64,000 nucleotides of DNA from Mycobacterium hubeiense (GTDB taxonomy: Bacteria > Actinomycetota > Actinomycetes > Mycobacteriales > Mycobacteriaceae), in assembly GCF_002838065.1 (NCBI RefSeq), contig NZ_PIZU01000003.1:62001-126000 (forward strand). The letters run 5' to 3'. The position numbers and the translations under genes were made by a program. Within the stretch, counting starts at the first letter, position 1, and each line of letters opens with the position of its first letter. Positions 33,148-42,311 of the stretch are shown here, piece after piece. The notes beneath the pieces were generated by a model. It was not told the DNA's origin. It searched no databases and saw only the letters and a list, made by a program, of their open reading frames with translations.

Positions 33148-34329
33148 ATGCGGATCGGTTACACCGCCGAGCAGGAGGAGTTGCGTCGCGAGCTGCGCTC
33201 CTACTTCTCCAAGTTGATGACGCCCGAGCGGCTGGAGGCGCTGTCGTCCACCGAAGGTGAGATGGGTCGCGGCAATGTGTACCGCGAGACCGTAGCCCAG
33301 ATGGGCAAGGACGGCTGGCTGACGCTTTCCTGGCCCAAGGAGTTCGGCGGGCAGGCCCGGCCACCCATGGACGGGTTGATCTTCACCGACGAGGCCGCGA
33401 TCGCCGGTGCGCCGGTGCCGTTCCTGACGATCAACAGCGTCGCGCCGACGATCATGGCGTTCGGCACCGACGAGCAGAAGAAATTCTTCCTGCCGCGCAT
33501 TGCGTCGGGAGATCTGCACTTCTCGATCGGCTACTCCGAGCCCGGCGCCGGCACCGACCTGGCCGCGCTGCGCACCACCGCGGTGCGCGACGGCGACGAC
33601 TACGTCATCAACGGTCAGAAGATGTGGACCAGCCTGATCCAGTACGCCGACTATGTGTGGCTGGCGGTGCGCACCAATCCGGAGGCCAAGAAGCACCGCG
33701 GCATTTCGATGCTGATCGTGCCGACCACAGCAGAGGGCTTCTCGTGGACGCCCGTGCACACCATGGCCGGCGTCGACACCAGCGCCACCTACTACCAGGA
33801 CGTGCGGGTGCCCGTCACCAACCTGGTCGGCGAGGAGAACGGCGGCTGGAAGCTGGTGACGAACCAGCTCAACCATGAGCGCGTCGCGCTGGTGTCGGCC
33901 CAGCCGATCTTTTTGGCGCTCAACGGTGTTCGGGAATGGGCGCAGAACACCAAGGACGTCCACGGTAAACGGTTGATCGACTCGGAGTGGGTGCAGCTCA
34001 ATCTCGCGCGAGTGCACGCCAAGGCTGAGGTGCTCAAGCTGATCAACTGGGAGCTGGCTTCGTCGGATGAGGCGGCGCCGTCGCCCGCCGACGCGTCGGC
34101 GGCCAAGGTGTACGGCACCGAATTGGCCACCGAGGCGTACCGGTTGTTGATGGAGGTGCTGGGCACCGCCGCCACCCTCCGCCCGAATTCGCCCGGTGCA
34201 CTGCTGCGCGGCCGGGTGGAGCGCATGCACCGCAGCTGCCTGATCCTGACGTTCGGCGGCGGCACCAACGAGATTCAGCGCGACATCATCGGAATGGTCG
34301 CCCTGGGCCTGCCCCGAGTCAACCGGTAA
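33148..34329 (+). CDS. fadE26: acyl-CoA dehydrogenase FadE26 (ChsE4)
   Basis: A 393-residue acyl-CoA dehydrogenase subunit: SIGYSEPGAGTDLAAL, GQKMWTSLIQYADYVW for FAD contact, and FGGGTNEIQRDIIGMVALGL at the C-terminus. In M. tuberculosis FadE26-FadE27 (ChsE4-ChsE5) form an alpha2beta2 enzyme that dehydrogenates the C26 sterol-CoA. Start ATG 33148, because AAGGA is well placed and Rv3504 begins the same way; GTG 33145 is adjacent. First gene of a KstR-controlled operon with fadE27 and fadD17. Confidence 0.95.
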   Translation: MRIGYTAEQEELRRELRSYFSKLMTPERLEALSSTEGEMGRGNVYRETVAQMGKDGWLTLSWPKEFGGQARPPMDGLIFTDEAAIAGAPVPFLTINSVAPTIMAFGTDEQKKFFLPRIASGDLHFSIGYSEPGAGTDLAALRTTAVRDGDDYVINGQKMWTSLIQYADYVWLAVRTNPEAKKHRGISMLIVPTTAEGFSWTPVHTMAGVDTSATYYQDVRVPVTNLVGEENGGWKLVTNQLNHERVALVSAQPIFLALNGVREWAQNTKDVHGKRLIDSEWVQLNLARVHAKAEVLKLINWELASSDEAAPSPADASAAKVYGTELATEAYRLLMEVLGTAATLRPNSPGALLRGRVERMHRSCLILTFGGGTNEIQRDIIGMVALGLPRVNR

Positions 34330-34338
34330 GGACTAGCG

Positions 34339-35424
34339 ATGGATTTCAAGACGACTGAAGCCGCAGAGGATCTCGGCGGGCTGGTGCGCACCATCACCGA
34401 GTCGGTGTGTACGCCAGAACATCAACGCGCCCTTGACGGGTTGGAGCAACGCTTCGACCGCGATCTGTGGGGCAAGCTCATCGAGGCCGACGTGCTTTCG
34501 GCCGCTGCCCCGGAGTCGGTGGGCGGCGGCGGTTTCGGCGTGCTGGAGCAGACGGCGGTGCTGGTCGCGCTGGGCCGTCAGCTGGCAGCGGTGCCGTACC
34601 TGGAGTCGGTGGTGCTGGGCGCCGGCGCCCTGGCCCGCTTCGGATCCTCTGCGTTGCAGCAGGATTGGGCGGCGCCGGCCGTGTCGGGCGCCAAGGTATT
34701 AACTGTCGCGCTGGACGGCGAGATGGGCCAGGGCCCGGTGCAGGCGACCAACGGTCAGCTGACCGGGTCGCGGACGCAGGTGACGTTCGGCCCGGTTGCT
34801 GATGCGTTCCTGGTGCCGGCCGAAACCGAATCCGGTGTCAAGGTTTTCCTGGTCGCCGCCGATGACCCCGGGGTGACGATGACGGCGTTGGACACCACCG
34901 GACACGGCAGCGTCGGTCACCTCGAGTTGCAGGGCGTTTCGGTCGATAGCGGGCGTGTTGTCGGCGACGACTCGGCGCTTTCGTGGCTGACGACGCATGC
35001 GACGTTGGGGCGCAGCGCATTTCAGCTCGGTGTGCTGGAGCGGGCATTAGAGCTGACCGCTTCGTATGCGCGGGAACGTGAGCAGTTCGACCGGCCGATC
35101 GGCAGCTTCCAGGCGGTGTCGTCGCGACTGGCCGACGGGTACATCGACATCAAAGGGCTGCGCCTGACGCTGACGCAGGCGGCGTGGCGGTTGTCCGAGG
35201 ATCTGCCCGCCGACGTGGATGTGGCCACGACGGCGTTCTGGGCCGCCGACGCAGGCCACCGCGTCGCGCACACCACGGTGCACGTGCACGGCGGCGTCGG
35301 GATCGATACGGATCACCCGGTGCACCGCTACTTCCTGGCGGCCAAACAGACGGAGTTCGCCGTCGGCGGGGCCACCGGGCAGTTGCTGCGCATCGGACGG
35401 GAACTGGCCGACACTCCGGTGTGA
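34339..35424 (+). CDS. fadE27: acyl-CoA dehydrogenase FadE27 (ChsE5)
   Basis: A 361-residue acyl-CoA dehydrogenase subunit, more divergent in the FAD region than FadE26, as expected of the partner subunit. HVHGGVGIDTDHPVHRYF and EREQFDRPIGSFQAVSSRLA are family motifs. Nine bases after fadE26, so the two subunits are made together. Matches Rv3505. Confidence 0.94.
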   Translation: MDFKTTEAAEDLGGLVRTITESVCTPEHQRALDGLEQRFDRDLWGKLIEADVLSAAAPESVGGGGFGVLEQTAVLVALGRQLAAVPYLESVVLGAGALARFGSSALQQDWAAPAVSGAKVLTVALDGEMGQGPVQATNGQLTGSRTQVTFGPVADAFLVPAETESGVKVFLVAADDPGVTMTALDTTGHGSVGHLELQGVSVDSGRVVGDDSALSWLTTHATLGRSAFQLGVLERALELTASYAREREQFDRPIGSFQAVSSRLADGYIDIKGLRLTLTQAAWRLSEDLPADVDVATTAFWAADAGHRVAHTTVHVHGGVGIDTDHPVHRYFLAAKQTEFAVGGATGQLLRIGRELADTPV

Positions 35425-35464
35425 CCGCCCACCGCGAGACTGTAGTTATCGAGGAGAAGTTCGA

Positions 35465-36970
35465 GTGACGGGCACGGTAACTGCAGCCTCGCGGACGGTT
35501 TCCGCGCTCCTGCGTCCGCTGGTCGAGGTCGACGACCGCGGTGTGCACTTCGAGGATTCGTTCACCAGCTGGCGCAACCACATTCAGGCGGCCGCGGACT
35601 TGGCCGCCGCGCTCACCGCGCGCCTCGATCCGGCCACGCCGCCGCATGTCGGTGTGCTGCTGGGCAACACCCCGTTCTTCTCGACGGTGTTGGTCGCCGC
35701 GGCGCTGAGCGGTTTCGTTCCGGTAGGGCTCAACCCGACGCGCCGCGGCGCTGCGCTGCAGCGCGATGTCGACCACGCCGATTGCCAGTTCGTGCTTGCC
35801 GATAGCCCCACCGAGATTGCCGCCATCGACGTCGAATCGGACGAGTGGGCGGCCGAGCTGGCCGCCCATCGGGGCACGCCGGTGCGCTTCACCGATGCCG
35901 GGCCCGACGATCTGTTCATGTTGATCTTCACGTCCGGTACCAGCGGAGACCCGAAGGCGGTGCGGGTGACGCACGAGAAGGTGGCGATTCCCGGCCGGAT
36001 GCTGGCCGACCGGTTCGGACTGGGGCCCGAGGACACTGCGTATCTGTCGATGCCGCTGTTCCATTCCAACGCGGTGATGGCGGGATGGGCGGTGGCGGTG
36101 GCCGCCGGCGCGTCGATTGCGTTGCGGCGCAAGTTCTCTGCATCGCAGTTCATCGACGACGTGCGTCGCTACCACGCGACCTACGCGAATTACGTCGGCA
36201 AGCCGCTGTCCTACATCCTGGCCACGCCGCCCCGCGACGACGACGCCAACAACCCGCTGAAGTTCCTGTACGGCAACGAGGGTGCGCCGCGGGATCTGGA
36301 GCGCTTTGCCAAGCGCTTCGACGTGGTGGTGGTCGACGGGTTCGGGTCCACCGAGGGCGGGGTAGCCATCGCGCGCACGCCCGATACCCCCGACGGCGCG
36401 CTGGGCCCGCTGACCGACGAGGTTGCCATCGTCGACGTCGACACCGGCGAACCCTGTCCGCCGGGCGTCGTCGGCGAACTGGTGAATCCGCGCGGCCGCG
36501 GCCAGTTCCGCGGTTACTACAACGACCCCGAGGCCGAAGCCGAACGGATGGCCGGCGGGATGTACCACAGCGGTGACCTGGCGTACCGCGACGAGGCGGG
36601 CTACATCTATTTCGCCGGACGGCTCGGCGACTGGATGAGGGTCGACGGGGAGAATCTCGGCACTGCGCCGATCGAGCGAATTCTGTTGCGCTATCCCGAT
36701 GTCGTCGAGGTCGCGGTGTATCCGGTGCCGGATCCCGTAGTGGGCGACCAAGTGATGGCGGCATTGGTGTTGGCACCGGGCGCAGAGTTCGACGTCGACA
36801 AGTTCGCGGCCTTTCTCGCCGAGCAGCCGGACCTCGGGCCCAAACAGTGGCCGTCGTACGTGCGGATCAGCACGTCGCTTCCGCGGACCGAGACGTTCAA
36901 GGTGCTCAAGCGTCAGCTATCGGCGGAAGGCACCGCCTGCTCCGACCCGGTGTATCCGATTCAGCGCTGA
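35465..36970 (+). CDS. fadD17: steroid acyl-CoA synthetase FadD17
   Basis: A 501-residue AMP-forming ligase. The P-loop is LIFTSGTSGDPKAVRVTH; later motifs are VDGFGSTEGG and YHSGDLAYRDEAGYIYFAGR. FadD17 activates steroids with shortened side chains to CoA thioesters. Start GTG 35465 with GAGGAG 11 bases upstream; the open frame to 35219 lies inside fadE27. Forty bases after fadE27. It matches Rv3506; synteny with M. tuberculosis breaks after this gene. Confidence 0.93.
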   Translation: MTGTVTAASRTVSALLRPLVEVDDRGVHFEDSFTSWRNHIQAAADLAAALTARLDPATPPHVGVLLGNTPFFSTVLVAAALSGFVPVGLNPTRRGAALQRDVDHADCQFVLADSPTEIAAIDVESDEWAAELAAHRGTPVRFTDAGPDDLFMLIFTSGTSGDPKAVRVTHEKVAIPGRMLADRFGLGPEDTAYLSMPLFHSNAVMAGWAVAVAAGASIALRRKFSASQFIDDVRRYHATYANYVGKPLSYILATPPRDDDANNPLKFLYGNEGAPRDLERFAKRFDVVVVDGFGSTEGGVAIARTPDTPDGALGPLTDEVAIVDVDTGEPCPPGVVGELVNPRGRGQFRGYYNDPEAEAERMAGGMYHSGDLAYRDEAGYIYFAGRLGDWMRVDGENLGTAPIERILLRYPDVVEVAVYPVPDPVVGDQVMAALVLAPGAEFDVDKFAAFLAEQPDLGPKQWPSYVRISTSLPRTETFKVLKRQLSAEGTACSDPVYPIQR

Positions 36971-37043
36971 CGGCGCCGACTACTTGTGTCTCACCACCAT
37001 GGGCTGTGTTCGAACAATCACCGCAGCAGTCGTTCCGCGTAGC

Positions 37044-37493
37044 TCAGCCCTCGCCCCGCAGCCGCGCCACGTCGGCAATATCCTGCGGTCGACCAGTCGC
37101 AAGCTTATTGCGAATGAGGTCGTCTTTTCCGATGAAGGAAACAGTCATGCCGTCGATGTCGATCTCGATCCTGTTGTTCCAGGCACTTTCGAAGTCGACG
37201 CCATCAATCCCGGTCAGAATGTCGATGCGGTGCGGCGGATAGCCAAGCTGTACGACGGCATCGGGTCGCTCTAAGTCAGCGGTGCTGAGCCCGACGGAGC
37301 CGAAACCAAAGTCCGACAGTGCGGCAAGCAGACGTTGCGCGTTTGATGGATCTGTCCAGACCCAGGCGTCCAGGTCACCGGTAGCGCGCGGGAGCCCGTG
37401 TGCAGCCAACGCATAACCGCCAACGATCAAGAATCGAACGTCATGATCGATGCACGACGCGACAAACTCGTGAAAGTCTCGATCCAGATGCAT
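37044..37493 (-). CDS. MNT/AbiEii-type minimal nucleotidyltransferase (toxin-like)
   Basis: A 149-residue protein. The nucleotidyltransferase signature is LIVGGYALAAHGLPRATGDLDAWV (Gly-Gly, then Asp-Leu-Asp after 15 residues), followed by the third Asp in HRIDILTGIDGVDFE. The family is related to AbiEii and MntA toxins, which nucleotidylate tRNA or a partner. Start ATG 37493 (MHLDRDFHEF); the open frame extends to 37580. It overlaps the upstream small gene by 53 bases, typical of a two-gene module. Inserted between fadD17 and gabD2. Confidence 0.75.
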   Translation of the reverse strand: MHLDRDFHEFVASCIDHDVRFLIVGGYALAAHGLPRATGDLDAWVWTDPSNAQRLLAALSDFGFGSVGLSTADLERPDAVVQLGYPPHRIDILTGIDGVDFESAWNNRIEIDIDGMTVSFIGKDDLIRNKLATGRPQDIADVARLRGEG

Positions 37494-37623
37494 CGCTGAT
37501 CTCGTACACCCTTCGCCGCATCGTCTCGACTGCGGCGATGCGCTCGCTCGCAGGTCTCGATAACCAGAACTCGATCTCATCGTCAGGGTCGTGAATGCCC
37601 CGTCGACGCACGACCACTGTCAT
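37441..37623 (-). CDS. small antitoxin-like partner of the nucleotidyltransferase
   Basis: A 60-residue protein (MTVVVRRRGIHDPDDEIEFW ... RRRVYEISD ... RLSRVCRVVHRS). The phrase DDEIEFWLSRPASERIAAVE recurs in small proteins found next to nucleotidyltransferases in many bacteria, where they are presumed antitoxins. Start uncertain: ATG 37623 gives MTVVV; ATG 37641 adds six residues. It overlaps the nucleotidyltransferase gene by 53 bases. Confidence 0.6.
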   Translation of the reverse strand: MTVVVRRRGIHDPDDEIEFWLSRPASERIAAVETMRRRVYEISDASGSRLSRVCRVVHRS

Positions 37624-37884
37624 CTGGCCGCCACGCCGCATCTGTCCACTGGGCATAGCCCGATGGTACTCACCTTCGTACGCCGGGCCGTCTTGGCGCA
37701 GTTCGTCGTCCACCCGATCTCGAAATCACTCGGATCGACCTCGTCGGGCGGCGACCCACGGCCCGATCGTCGCCGAGGCGATCGCTCGATACATCCCCTG
37801 ACAACGCACACCATTGTGGCGACTGCTGCGCGCCGAGTAGGTTTGCCGCTATCCGCTTGTTACTCATCAGTAGGAGTGCTAACC
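37624..37884. other. 261-base gap before gabD2, no gene seen
   Basis: Divergent region between the antitoxin-like gene and gabD2. It holds the gabD2 ribosome site TAGGAG (37871-37876) and the presumed promoters of both. I see no KstR-type palindrome and no convincing reading frame. Confidence 0.5.
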
Positions 37885-39438
37885 ATGCCGGCCCCATCCG
37901 CCGCGGACTTCGACCGCCTGCGCCAGCTCGTCGCCATCGAAGACATCACCGCACGGCAGTCGAGAACGATCGAAGAGGTCTTCACCGGCAAGGAGTTGAC
38001 CACCATCCCGGTCGGCACCGCCGAGGACGTGACCGCTGCTGTGGCGAAAGCCCGTACCGCCCAGGCCGCATGGGCCAGGCGTCCGGTGAAGGAGCGCTGC
38101 GCGATCATCGAGCGCTACCGCGACCTGGCGATCGAGAATCGCGACTTCCTGATGGACGTGGCGCAGGCCGAAACGGGTAAGGCCCGGTCGGCGGCGCAGG
38201 AAGAGATCGTCGACATCATGCTCAATGCGCGCTACTACGCGCGTCAGGCGGCCAAACTGCTCAAGCCCAAGCGCGTGCAGGGGCTACTGCCGGGCATCGT
38301 CAAGACCGTCGTCAACTACCACCCGAAGGGTGTCGTCGGCGTCATCTCGCCGTGGAATTACCCGATGACGCTCTCGATTTCGGATTCCATCCCCGCGCTG
38401 CTGGCCGGCAATGCCGTCGTGGTCAAGCCGGACAGCCAGACTCCGTACTGCACGCTGGCCAATGCGGAACTGCTGTATCAGGCGGGGGTGCCGCGGGAGG
38501 TGTTCGCGGTGGTTCCCGGCCCCGGCTCGGTGGTGGGCACCGCGATCGTGGAGAACTGCGACTACCTGATGTTCACCGGCTCGACCGCCACCGGCCGCTC
38601 CCTGGCCGAGCAGTGCGGCCGTCGGCTCATCGGATTCTCCGCAGAGCTCGGCGGGAAGAACCCGATGATCGTCACCAAGGGGGCGAATCTGGACGAGGTG
38701 GCCAAGGCCGCGACGCGCGCGTGCTTCTCCAACGCCGGGCAGTTGTGCATCTCGATCGAACGCATCTACGTCGAGCGTGAGGTCGCTGACGAGTTCACTG
38801 CGAAGTTCGCCGAGCAAGTGCGCAACATGCGGCTCTCCCCCGCCTACGACTTCACCGCCGACATGGGCAGCCTGATCTCCGAGGACCAGATCAAGACCGT
38901 CTCCGGGCATGTCGACGACGCAAAGGTCAAGGGCGCCAAGGTGGTTGCGGGCGGAAATGCGCGGCCCGACATCGGCCCGCTGTTCTTCGAGCCGACGGTG
39001 CTGGCCGACGTCACCGACGAGATGGAATGCGCCCGCAACGAGACCTTCGGCCCGGTGGTGTCGATCTACCCGGTCGACAGCGTCGAGGAGGCCATCGAGA
39101 AGGCCAACGACACCGAGTACGGTCTCAACGCCAGCGTCTGGGCGGGCAGCAAGGCCGAGGGTGAGGCGATCGCGGCGCGCATCCGCGCGGGCACGGTCAA
39201 CGTCGACGAGGGCTATGCGCTGACGTTCGGCAGCACGGCGGCCCCGATGGGCGGCATGAAGGCGTCCGGCGTGGGCCGGCGACACGGCGAGGACGGCATC
39301 CTCAAATACACCGAGCCGCAGACCGTGTCCACCGCTCGGGTGCTGAATCTGGATCCGCCACTGGGAATTTCGCAGACCTTCTGGCAGAAGGCGATGACCC
39401 CGATGATCCGGGCGGTGCAGGCCCTGCCGGGGCGTTGA
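37885..39438 (+). CDS. gabD2: succinic semialdehyde dehydrogenase GabD2
   Basis: A 517-residue NAD(P)-aldehyde dehydrogenase with close similarity along its length to M. tuberculosis GabD2 (Rv1731). Landmarks are VVGVISPWNYPMTLSISDS, MFTGSTATGRSLAEQ, ELGGKNPMIV and the catalytic Cys in SNAGQLCISIER. It oxidises succinic semialdehyde to succinate, or related aldehydes. Start ATG 37885 with TAGGAG nine bases upstream; the open frame upstream is not homologous. No KstR site precedes it, so it may not belong to the sterol regulon. Confidence 0.93.
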   Translation: MPAPSAADFDRLRQLVAIEDITARQSRTIEEVFTGKELTTIPVGTAEDVTAAVAKARTAQAAWARRPVKERCAIIERYRDLAIENRDFLMDVAQAETGKARSAAQEEIVDIMLNARYYARQAAKLLKPKRVQGLLPGIVKTVVNYHPKGVVGVISPWNYPMTLSISDSIPALLAGNAVVVKPDSQTPYCTLANAELLYQAGVPREVFAVVPGPGSVVGTAIVENCDYLMFTGSTATGRSLAEQCGRRLIGFSAELGGKNPMIVTKGANLDEVAKAATRACFSNAGQLCISIERIYVEREVADEFTAKFAEQVRNMRLSPAYDFTADMGSLISEDQIKTVSGHVDDAKVKGAKVVAGGNARPDIGPLFFEPTVLADVTDEMECARNETFGPVVSIYPVDSVEEAIEKANDTEYGLNASVWAGSKAEGEAIAARIRAGTVNVDEGYALTFGSTAAPMGGMKASGVGRRHGEDGILKYTEPQTVSTARVLNLDPPLGISQTFWQKAMTPMIRAVQALPGR

Positions 39439-39468
39439 CGGATCGCGGGATGCCGCCGATTTCGCGGG

Positions 39469-40590
39469 CTAGTTGTCCCGAATACCGTCGAGCCGCTTCG
39501 TCGCGTCCTCGAAGCCCTTGACCAACTCGGCGATGATGTCGGCGACGGGCCGGATCTCGTTCATCCGACCGACGATCTGGCCCACCGGCATCGCCACGGT
39601 GTCGGGGTTGTCGGACTCATTCATCCGCTGATGTGCCTCGCTGACAAGGATGTTCTGCAGCGGCATCGGCAGCGGCTCAGGGGCATCCGGGGCATCCCAC
39701 GCGTCGGTCCACTTCGTCTTCAGCAGCCGCGCCGGCTTGCCGGTGTAGATGCGGCGCCGCACGGTGTCGCTCGACGACGCCCGCAGCAGCGCCTCCTGGA
39801 TCGTCGACACGCCACTGGGCTTGCGGTGACCGAGATCGTATTCGGCCGACGTCAAAAACGCCGAGCCCATCCACACGCCTTGCGCGCCGAGCGCCAGCGC
39901 CGCCGCCACCTGCCGTCCGGTGCCGATGCCACCGGCGGCCAGCACGGGGGCCTTACCGTCAAGGGCGTCAACGATTTCCGGCCAGAGCACCATCGAGCCG
40001 ATCTCACCGGTGTGCCCGCCGGCCTCATGGCCCTGGGCGACGACGATGTCGACGCCGTTCTCGACATGCCGTTGCGCATGCTTGGCGCTACCGGCCAACG
40101 CCGCGACGGGTACGCCGGCTTCGTGCGCCTGGTCGATGACGTCCTTGGGCGGTGAGCCCAACGCGTTGGCGATCAGCTTGATCGGGTGCTTGAGCGCAAC
40201 CTCGACGTGCGACCGCGCCACCGAATGCAGCCAGCCCAGCACGCCCTCGTTGCGTTGCTCGTCATCCGGCAAGGGCGGAACGCCAAGGTCGGCAAGCGTT
40301 TTCGCGACGAAGTCGCGATGCGACTGCGGGATCAGCTTGTCGATGTCGACGGCGGTGCCTTCTTGCGGCACCTTGGCGGGCATGACGACGTCGACGCCGT
40401 AGGGCTTGCCGTCGGTGTTCTCGTCCATCCAGCACAGCACGCGCTCGAGGTCGTCGGCCTCGTTGAACCGCACGCACCCCAGGACGCCCAGCCCGCCGGC
40501 CTTGCTGACCGCGGCGGCGACCTTCTCCGACGGCGTGAAGACGAAGATCGGGTACTCGATGCCGAAGCGATCGCACAGTTCGGTACGCAT
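39469..40590 (-). CDS. nitronate monooxygenase-family FMN enzyme
   Basis: A 373-residue TIM-barrel flavoprotein of the 2-nitropropane dioxygenase family: SKAGGLGVLG at the N-terminus, AQGHEAGGHTGEIG with the active-site His, and the FMN phosphate site VLAAGGIGTGRQVAAALALGAQGVWMG. Members oxidise alkyl nitronates or act as enoyl reductases. Its ATG shares one base with the fadD19 stop (TGATG), so it is produced with FadD19 under KstR control; a sterol-linked role is likely but unknown. Confidence 0.88.
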   Translation of the reverse strand: MRTELCDRFGIEYPIFVFTPSEKVAAAVSKAGGLGVLGCVRFNEADDLERVLCWMDENTDGKPYGVDVVMPAKVPQEGTAVDIDKLIPQSHRDFVAKTLADLGVPPLPDDEQRNEGVLGWLHSVARSHVEVALKHPIKLIANALGSPPKDVIDQAHEAGVPVAALAGSAKHAQRHVENGVDIVVAQGHEAGGHTGEIGSMVLWPEIVDALDGKAPVLAAGGIGTGRQVAAALALGAQGVWMGSAFLTSAEYDLGHRKPSGVSTIQEALLRASSSDTVRRRIYTGKPARLLKTKWTDAWDAPDAPEPLPMPLQNILVSEAHQRMNESDNPDTVAMPVGQIVGRMNEIRPVADIIAELVKGFEDATKRLDGIRDN

Positions 40591-42242
40591 CAGGACGGGC
40601 TTCCTACGTGGTTGGCGTGCACATCATCGGGCTCGCGCTCCTCGGTGACGTCCTTGGCCCACCGGTAATCGGGCTTACCCGCCGGTGTGCGATGTATCTC
40701 GTCGACCCACCAAACCTTGCGCGGCACTTTGTATCCCGCGATCTCCTGGCGCACGAACGCGTCGAGGTCGGCCAGCGTCGGATTGGTGCCCGGACGGCGA
40801 TGGACGACGGCCGCCACGCACTGGCCGTAGCGCTCGTCGGGCACACCGACCACCAGCGCGTCGAACACGTCCGGATGGCCCTTGAGGGCGGCCTCGACCT
40901 CTTCGGGGTAGATCTTCTCGCCGCCGCTGTTGATGGACTGCGAGCCGCGGCCCAGCATCGTCACCGTGCCGTCCGCTTCCACCTTGGCGTAGTCGCCGGG
41001 GATCGCGTAGCGCACGCCGTTGAAGGTCTTGAACGTCTCGGCCGTCTTCTTCTCGTCCTTGTAGTAGCCGACGGGAATGTGACCTCGCTTGGCGATGAAA
41101 CCGACCTTGTCCGAGCCGGGTTGGACCTCGTTGCCGTCCTCGTCGAGCACGACGGTCTTCTTGTCGATGGTCACCCGCGGGCCGCCGGTATGCGCCTCGC
41201 CCTTGGCGACGACGCTGGTGCCGCCGAACCCGGTCTCCGAGGAGCCGATCGAGTCGGTGATGACGCGGTTGGGCAGCAGCTCGAGCAATTTCTCCTTGAT
41301 GCTCGGGCTGAACAGCGCGGCAGTGCTGGCCAGCAGGAACAGGCTCGACAGGTCGGGCTCGTGGCCGGAGTCGTGCAGCTTGGTCAATGCGTCCAGCAGC
41401 GGGCGGGCCATCGCGTCGCCCGTGAAGAACAGCAGGTTGACCTTGTGCTTCTCGATGGTGCGCCACACCTCGTCGGCGTCGAATTCCGGTGCCAGCACAA
41501 CGGTTCCGCCGGAGAACAACGCCATCCAGGTGGCGGACTGGGTGGCGCCGTGGATCATCGGCGGAATCGGATAGCGGATCATCGGCGGGCCCGCGGCGGC
41601 CTGCTTGGCCAGATCGTATTCGTCGGCGACCGGTTCGCCCGTCGCAAAGTCGGTGCCGCCGAACAGCACTCGGTAGATGTCCTCGTGGCGCCACATCACA
41701 CCCTTGGGGAATCCGGTGGTGCCGCCGGTGTAGAGCAGGTAGATGTCGTCGGGGCTACGTTCGCCGAAATCGCGCTCGGGGGAGGCCTGTTCGAGCGCGG
41801 AGTAAAACTCCACGCCGCCGTAGCGCTGGTAGTCGTCGTCGCTACCGTCCTCGACCACCAGGATCGTCTTGACGTTCGGCGTCTCCGGCAACACGTTCGC
41901 GACGCGGTCGGCGTAGCGGCGTTCGTGCACCAGCGCGACCATGTCGGAGTTGTCGAACAGGTACTTCAGCTCACCCTCGACGTAGCGGAGGTTGACGTTG
42001 ACCAGGATGGCGCCTGCCTTCACGATGCCGAGCATCGCGATGACGATCTCGATGCGGTTGCGGCAGTACAGGCCGACCTTGTCGTCCTTCTTGACGCCCT
42101 GGTCGATCAGGTAGTGCGCGAGGCAGTTGGCCTTCTCCTCGAGTTGGCCGTAGGTCAGCGTTTCGTCGCCGCAGATGAGGGCGACACGGTCAGGCACAGC
42201 GTCGATGGCGTGCTCGGCGAGGTCGGCAATGTTGAGGGCCAC
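40590..42242 (-). CDS. fadD19: sterol-CoA ligase FadD19
   Basis: A 550-residue AMP-forming ligase nearly colinear with Rv3515c: LNIADLAEHAIDAVPDRVAL, P-loop YLLYTGGTTGFPKGVMW, SSETGFGGTSVV, and GKPDYRWAKDVTEER near the end with the catalytic Lys. FadD19 loads CoA onto C8 side-chain sterol acids and is needed for C24-branched sterols in rhodococci. Start GTG 42242 (VALNIAD); the open frame runs on to 42830 but is antisense to echA19. KstR site 12 bases upstream. Confidence 0.95.
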   Translation of the reverse strand: MALNIADLAEHAIDAVPDRVALICGDETLTYGQLEEKANCLAHYLIDQGVKKDDKVGLYCRNRIEIVIAMLGIVKAGAILVNVNLRYVEGELKYLFDNSDMVALVHERRYADRVANVLPETPNVKTILVVEDGSDDDYQRYGGVEFYSALEQASPERDFGERSPDDIYLLYTGGTTGFPKGVMWRHEDIYRVLFGGTDFATGEPVADEYDLAKQAAAGPPMIRYPIPPMIHGATQSATWMALFSGGTVVLAPEFDADEVWRTIEKHKVNLLFFTGDAMARPLLDALTKLHDSGHEPDLSSLFLLASTAALFSPSIKEKLLELLPNRVITDSIGSSETGFGGTSVVAKGEAHTGGPRVTIDKKTVVLDEDGNEVQPGSDKVGFIAKRGHIPVGYYKDEKKTAETFKTFNGVRYAIPGDYAKVEADGTVTMLGRGSQSINSGGEKIYPEEVEAALKGHPDVFDALVVGVPDERYGQCVAAVVHRRPGTNPTLADLDAFVRQEIAGYKVPRKVWWVDEIHRTPAGKPDYRWAKDVTEEREPDDVHANHVGSPS

Positions 42243-42253
42243 GGCACCTAAAC

Positions 42254-42267
42254 TAGAACGTGTTACA
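42254..42267. promoter_or_regulatory. KstR operator, fadD19/echA19 divergent promoter
   Basis: TAGAACGTGTTACA, a full match to TNNAACNNGTTNNA. It sits in the 69-base gap between divergent fadD19 and echA19, 11 bases before the fadD19 GTG, which suggests a leaderless or near-leaderless fadD19 transcript. Confidence 0.8.
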
Positions 42268-42311
42268 TTTCGTGACAAGTCTGTGGCTCCGACGCAGGAA
42301 GGCGACCACCC

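Noticed and set aside
32890..34230. A 446-residue minus-strand frame over fadE26
   Set aside because: Antisense to a clear acyl-CoA dehydrogenase; low-complexity residues and no recognisable domain.
36971..37274. Plus-strand frames over the nucleotidyltransferase gene (up to 131 residues)
   Set aside because: No domain or ribosome site; the opposite strand carries the clear nucleotidyltransferase motif.
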